Below are positions 63,547 to 64,000 of a stretch of 64,000 nucleotides of DNA, in pieces. Numbering within the stretch: position 1 is the stretch's first letter; every line of letters starts with the position of its first letter. The notes below the pieces were generated by a model that worked only from the letters and a program-made list of their open reading frames with translations, was not told the DNA's origin and did not search any database. The DNA comes from Ideonella sp. (GTDB lineage: Bacteria > Pseudomonadota > Gammaproteobacteria > Burkholderiales > Burkholderiaceae_C): positions 62,001-126,000 of the forward strand of contig JABTUC010000002.1 of NCBI GenBank assembly GCA_015075545.1, in the 5' to 3' direction. A program made the translations under genes and the position numbers.

Positions 63547-64000
63547 TCAACCCTGCTTGACGCGCTGGATCAGCATGTCGGTGACGCGCAGGGCCTGCTC
63601 GGGCCCGCCGGCGAGCGACGGCGATGTGAAGTAACGGCCCTGGATGCCGAGCGTCGGCACGCCGTCGATCTTGTAGGCGTCGGCCAACTGGCGCCCCTGC
63701 TTGAGCTTGGTGGCCACCGTGAAGCTCTTGTAGATCTCGGCGAACTTGCTGGCATCGACGCCGTTGGCGCTCATGAAGGCGAGGATCTCCTTCTCGTTCT
63801 GGAGGCGCTGATGCTGCACATGGATGGCCGTGAACACCTTGCGGTGCATCTGCTCGATCAGCCCCATCGCCTCGAGCGTGTAGAAGATCCTGGCGTACGG
63901 CTCCTGCGCCGCCGAGAACGCCACCGGCACGCGGCGGAACTCGACGTCGGCGGGCAGCTTGCGCTGCCAGGCATCGAGCGTCGGCTCGAAGCTGTTGCAG
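63547..64000 (-). CDS. dsbA: Thiol:disulfide interchange protein DsbA (C-terminal part)
   Basis: The window ends inside the gene; 151 C-terminal residues are visible. The first complete codon at the edge is the Cys of CNSFEPTLDAWQRKLP, which corresponds to the second active-site cysteine of CPHC in DsbA. The rest shows the helical insertion (YARIFYTLEAMGLIEQMHRKVFTAIH) and the thioredoxin half with the cis-proline loop DGVPTLGIQGRYF. DsbA oxidises cysteines of exported proteins in the periplasm. A hairpin follows the stop codon. Confidence 0.92.
   Translation of the reverse strand, partial: CNSFEPTLDAWQRKLPADVEFRRVPVAFSAAQEPYARIFYTLEAMGLIEQMHRKVFTAIHVQHQRLQNEKEILAFMSANGVDASKFAEIYKSFTVATKLKQGRQLADAYKIDGVPTLGIQGRYFTSPSLAGGPEQALRVTDMLIQRVKQG

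Overview
The window is high-GC chromosomal DNA of a betaproteobacterium. Gene content and order (recA-recX-sucC-sucD-terC, then pilin, O-antigen-ligase family and moaC; lptA-lptB-rpoN; narK-narG-narH-narJ-narI) point to Burkholderiales, in the Rubrivivax/Leptothrix/Methylibium/Comamonadaceae neighbourhood. This placement comes from recognising families and order, not from a phylogeny. No tRNA, rRNA, CRISPR array, insertion sequence, integrase or prophage was seen. The region reads as core genome with a few accessory modules.

Layout. 1-3.7 kb: the end of rodA, a beta-hydroxyacid dehydrogenase, and a TctD/TctE-like two-component system on the minus strand. 3.8-8.5 kb: recA (with a probable LexA box), recX, sucCD and a TerC-family membrane protein. 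8.5-12.1 kb: a signalling block of Hanks-type kinase, PP2C phosphatase, FHA protein and a class II-like cyclic-nucleotide phosphodiesterase. 12.1-16.4 kb: a type IV pilin behind a near-consensus sigma-54 promoter, followed by two tandem PglL/Wzy-like membrane proteins. 16.4-19.7 kb: moaC, a BepA-like M48 protease, a small YvlD-type membrane protein and a histone-H1-like/SWIB protein. 19.8-27.6 kb: uvrA, an ECF sigma factor with a frameshifted downstream gene, recQ and ssb. 27.6-39.4 kb: a complete respiratory nitrate reductase locus on the minus strand, in the order narK, narG, narH, narJ, narI, parvulin, narX, narL. 39.4-44.7 kb: a divergent RND efflux pair plus a CsoR-family repressor, with an unusual palindrome cluster at the first start codon. 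44.7-51.4 kb: an orphan ABC solute-binding protein, a histidine phosphatase, an alpha/beta hydrolase, a secreted two-repeat protein, an amidase, mnmA and a CDGSH protein. 51.6-59.1 kb: pntAB, fadD-like, rsmE, an MFS transporter and a YidB-like protein. 59.1-64 kb, minus strand: lptA, lptB, rpoN and an RlmL-type methyltransferase as a tightly overlapping unit, then the end of dsbA, cut at its active site.

How the genes fit together. The nar block alone could support nitrate respiration: uptake, three enzyme subunits, chaperone, parvulin and nitrate sensing. The rpoN product would read the sigma-54 promoter of the pilin gene. RecA, RecX, UvrA, RecQ and SSB form a repair set spread through the window. 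Items most worth a second look are the CsoR-family regulator with an atypical cysteine spacing and the GGTAT-rich operator, the exactly duplicated secreted Cys protein, the frameshift in the gene after the ECF sigma factor, the kinase-phosphatase-FHA-phosphodiesterase block beside the pilin locus, and the tandem O-antigen-ligase-like pair.
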